In this document: positions 62,172-64,000 of the stretch, one piece after another | Numbering within the stretch: the stretch's first letter is position 1 | Layout of the letters: every line of letters begins with the position of its first letter | Source: Microlunatus parietis | Lineage (GTDB): Bacteria; Actinomycetota; Actinomycetes; Propionibacteriales; Propionibacteriaceae | Length of the DNA: 64,000 nt | Direction of reading: 5' to 3' | NCBI RefSeq assembly: GCF_013407955.1 | Contig: NZ_JACCBU010000001.1 | Coordinates: forward strand, 1,302,001 to 1,366,000 | Notes under the pieces: model-generated | Databases searched by the model: none | Told to the model about the DNA's origin: nothing | Seen by the model: only the letters and a program-made list of their open reading frames with translations | Translations under genes and position numbers: made by a program

Positions 62172-63239
62172 TCACCGGCGCAGGCCCGACTCCGGGTCGA
62201 AGCAGTGCAGGGTGGCGCGGGCGGTGTCGATCATGACCGGGTCGCCCGGGCGCAGCTCGCCGAAGCCCGGGACGCGGGCCGTGAACGGGGTGCCATCGAG
62301 GTCGATGATCACGTCCGCGGCGTTGCCGAGCGGCTCGACCACGCGAACGGTTCCGTCCGCCTCGGTCGCCTTCGCGGGGCGGAGCCCGCACTCCTCCGGG
62401 CGGAGCCCGACCCGGACCGGACCGCTGTGATCTTCGCCGGCCGCCAGCCGCAGCCGGGTGCCGGTGACCGCGAGCCGGCCCCGGTCGTCGGGCTCGGCGT
62501 CCAGCAGGTTCATCCGCGGCTTGCCGACGAAGGACGCGACGAACTCGGTTGCCGGCCGGTGATAGATCTCGTACGGGGTGCCGTACTGCTCCAGCCGGCC
62601 GCGGCTCATCACGGCGATCTTGTCCGACAGCGTCATCGCCTCCTCCTGATCATGGGTGACGTAGACGCTGGTCGCGCCGAGCTCGGCGTGCAACAGCTTC
62701 AGCTCGCTGCGGGTCTGGTCCCGCAGCAACGCATCCAGATTGGACAACGGCTCGTCGAACAGGAACACCGCCGGCCGCCGGGCGATCGCCCGGGCCAGCG
62801 CGACCCGCTGCCGCTGCCCGCCGGACAGCAGTCGCGGCCGCCGGTCCAGTACGTGCTCGATGTCCAGTCGCCGAGCCGCGTCGCGGACCCGCCGGTCCGT
62901 CTCCTCCCGCGGCACCTTCCGCATCCGCAGCCCGAACGCGATGTTGTCGTAGACGCTCATGTGCGGATACAGCGCGTAGTCCTGGAAGACGAACGCAAGA
63001 TCGCGCTTGTCCGGCTCCAGGTCGTCCACCCGGTGTCCGTCGATCAGGATCTCGCCGGTGGAGACGTCCTCCAGTCCGGCGATCATGTTCAGCGTGGTCG
63101 ACTTGCCGCAGCCGGACGGGCCGAGCAGCGACACGAAATGCCCGTCGGCGATGGTGTAGTCGAGATCGTGCACGGCGACCGCGGCGCGCTTGCCGCGGCC
63201 GAACGACTTGCTGACGCCGACCAACTTGATCTCGGCCAT
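62172..63239 (-). CDS. Carbohydrate ABC transporter ATP-binding subunit (UgpC/MsmK/MalK-like)
   Basis: The 355-residue protein has Walker A LLGPSGCGKST, Q-loop VFQDYALYPHM, signature LSGGQRQRVALARA, Walker B VFLFDEPLSNLDA and the switch His of VTHDQEEAM, then a C-terminal TOBE/OB regulatory domain (from about 240). It energises sugar uptake. ATG 63239 starts 2 bp after the stop of the permease gene, so both are in one operon that continues beyond the window. Confidence 0.9.
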   Translation of the reverse strand: MAEIKLVGVSKSFGRGKRAAVAVHDLDYTIADGHFVSLLGPSGCGKSTTLNMIAGLEDVSTGEILIDGHRVDDLEPDKRDLAFVFQDYALYPHMSVYDNIAFGLRMRKVPREETDRRVRDAARRLDIEHVLDRRPRLLSGGQRQRVALARAIARRPAVFLFDEPLSNLDALLRDQTRSELKLLHAELGATSVYVTHDQEEAMTLSDKIAVMSRGRLEQYGTPYEIYHRPATEFVASFVGKPRMNLLDAEPDDRGRLAVTGTRLRLAAGEDHSGPVRVGLRPEECGLRPAKATEADGTVRVVEPLGNAADVIIDLDGTPFTARVPGFGELRPGDPVMIDTARATLHCFDPESGLRR

Positions 63240-63241
63240 GA

Positions 63242-64000
63242 TTATCCCTTCACCGCACCCTCGACGAGGCCACGGATGATCCACTTCTGGGCCAGCAGTG
63301 CCAAGATCAACACCGGCACCGCGGTGATCACGCCGGCGGTCGCCGCCGACGTGTAGTCCATCGCGAAGAGTCCCTGGAACGCCGCGGTCCGGACCGGCAG
63401 CGTCACCGCCTTGCTGGTGGTCAGCACCTTGGCCAGGAAGAAGTCGCTCCAACTGGTGATGAAGGCGAGGATCGCGGTCGCGGCCATCCCCGGCGCGGCC
63501 AGCGGTACGGCGATCCGGGTCAGCACCTGGAGCCGGTTGCAGCCGTCGATCCGCGCGGCCCGTTCCAGGCTCGGCGGCAGGTCGGCGAAGAAGCCGACCA
63601 TCATCCAGACCACCAGCGGCAGGATGAACGCCGTGTACGTGATGATCAACCCGACCAGGTGGTCGTAGCCGCCGAAGGCGCGGAGCAGGATGAACAGCGG
63701 CACGGCGAGCACGATCACCGGGATCGCCTGCACGGTGAGCATGCCGAGCAGCAGCGCCTGCCGGCCGCGGAACCTGGTCCGGGCCAGGACGTAGGCACAC
63801 GCCGAGCCGAGCGTCATCGTGATCACCGTGGTGGCGATCCCGACGATCGCCGAGTTCGCCATCGGCACCAGGAACGAGCCGTCCGCCAGCAGCCTCCGGT
63901 ACGAGTCGAGGGTGACCGCCCCGACCACGAATCCCTCGCCCTGCAAGGCCTCCGGCGGGTACAGGCTGTAGACCACCATCCAGCAGAACGGCGCCAACAG
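63242..64000 (-). CDS. Carbohydrate ABC transporter permease (MalG-like), C-terminal part
   Basis: At least 252 residues of a six-segment permease are inside the window. The EAA loop is GFFADLPPSLERAARIDGCNRLQVLTRIAVPLAAPGMAATAI, typical of CUT1 MalG-type subunits. The N-terminus lies beyond 64000, so no start is assigned. The partner ATPase gene follows after 2 bp. The sugar is unknown. Confidence 0.85.
   Translation of the reverse strand: MLAPFCWMVVYSLYPPEALQGEGFVVGAVTLDSYRRLLADGSFLVPMANSAIVGIATTVITMTLGSACAYVLARTRFRGRQALLLGMLTVQAIPVIVLAVPLFILLRAFGGYDHLVGLIITYTAFILPLVVWMMVGFFADLPPSLERAARIDGCNRLQVLTRIAVPLAAPGMAATAILAFITSWSDFFLAKVLTTSKAVTLPVRTAAFQGLFAMDYTSAATAGVITAVPVLILALLAQKWIIRGLVEGAVKG

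Overview
The window is high-GC (about 70%) DNA from an actinobacterium. Frequent GTG starts, ATGA stop/start overlaps, an actinobacterial AceE-type pyruvate dehydrogenase, a FasR-type regulator beside fabD-fabH-acpP-fabF, and DUF3052, DUF3145 and DUF1918 proteins all support this. The family is uncertain; a member of the Propionibacteriales (for example the Microlunatus or Kribbella groups) would fit, but that is a guess.

Layout. 1-10.5 kb: a probable ectoine-catabolism cluster. It holds an ectoine hydrolase (DoeA/EutD type), two EutA-like racemase-fold proteins, an M20 deacylase, an amidase, a 2-hydroxyacid dehydrogenase, a class III aminotransferase, an aldehyde dehydrogenase, a ProP-like MFS symporter and a FadR-type GntR regulator. 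All three promoter regions of this cluster carry the same dyad, ATTGT-N2-ACAAT, which appears to define the regulon. 10.6-20.1 kb: an accessory stretch with three separate ArsR-plus-SRPBCC operons, an FtsJ/RlmM-like methyltransferase, tRNA-Val(UAC), a UvrA2-like ATPase divergent from a PadR regulator with two perfect operators, and a GNAT enzyme. 20.1-25.9 kb: an MFS exporter, a HutC/UTRA-type GntR locus, small actinobacterial proteins, a lipoprotein and a TetR-RidA pair. 25.9-27.4 kb: about 1.4 kb without genes, containing a ~303-bp tandem duplication with a foldable ~83-nt core.

27.4-58.1 kb: what looks like the ancestral actinobacterial block ahpE - DUF3052 - aceE - fasR - fabD - fabH - acpP - fabF - DUF3145, split by three groups of extra genes. 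These are a surface-glycan-like set plus housekeeping genes (31.5-39.6 kb), a GNAT-like protein, hydrolase, two-component system and SulP transporter (40.8-46.3 kb), and a LysR/EamA pair with a glycine-betaine ABC transporter and a BCCT carrier (50.0-57.4 kb). The aceE and fab genes supply acetyl-CoA and run type II fatty-acid synthesis; FasR is the expected activator. 58.2-64 kb: a prolyl-oligopeptidase-type peptidase, a GNAT/YggS operon, a Phd-VapC toxin-antitoxin module with a perfect operator, and the start of a sugar ABC transporter operon.

The compatible-solute theme recurs at both ends: uptake systems at 52-57 kb and ectoine breakdown at 1-10.5 kb. A window-wide feature is the strong excess of the palindrome TGATCA, and of GATC inside longer palindromes. 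It occurs in genes and between them and appears to bend synonymous codon choice.
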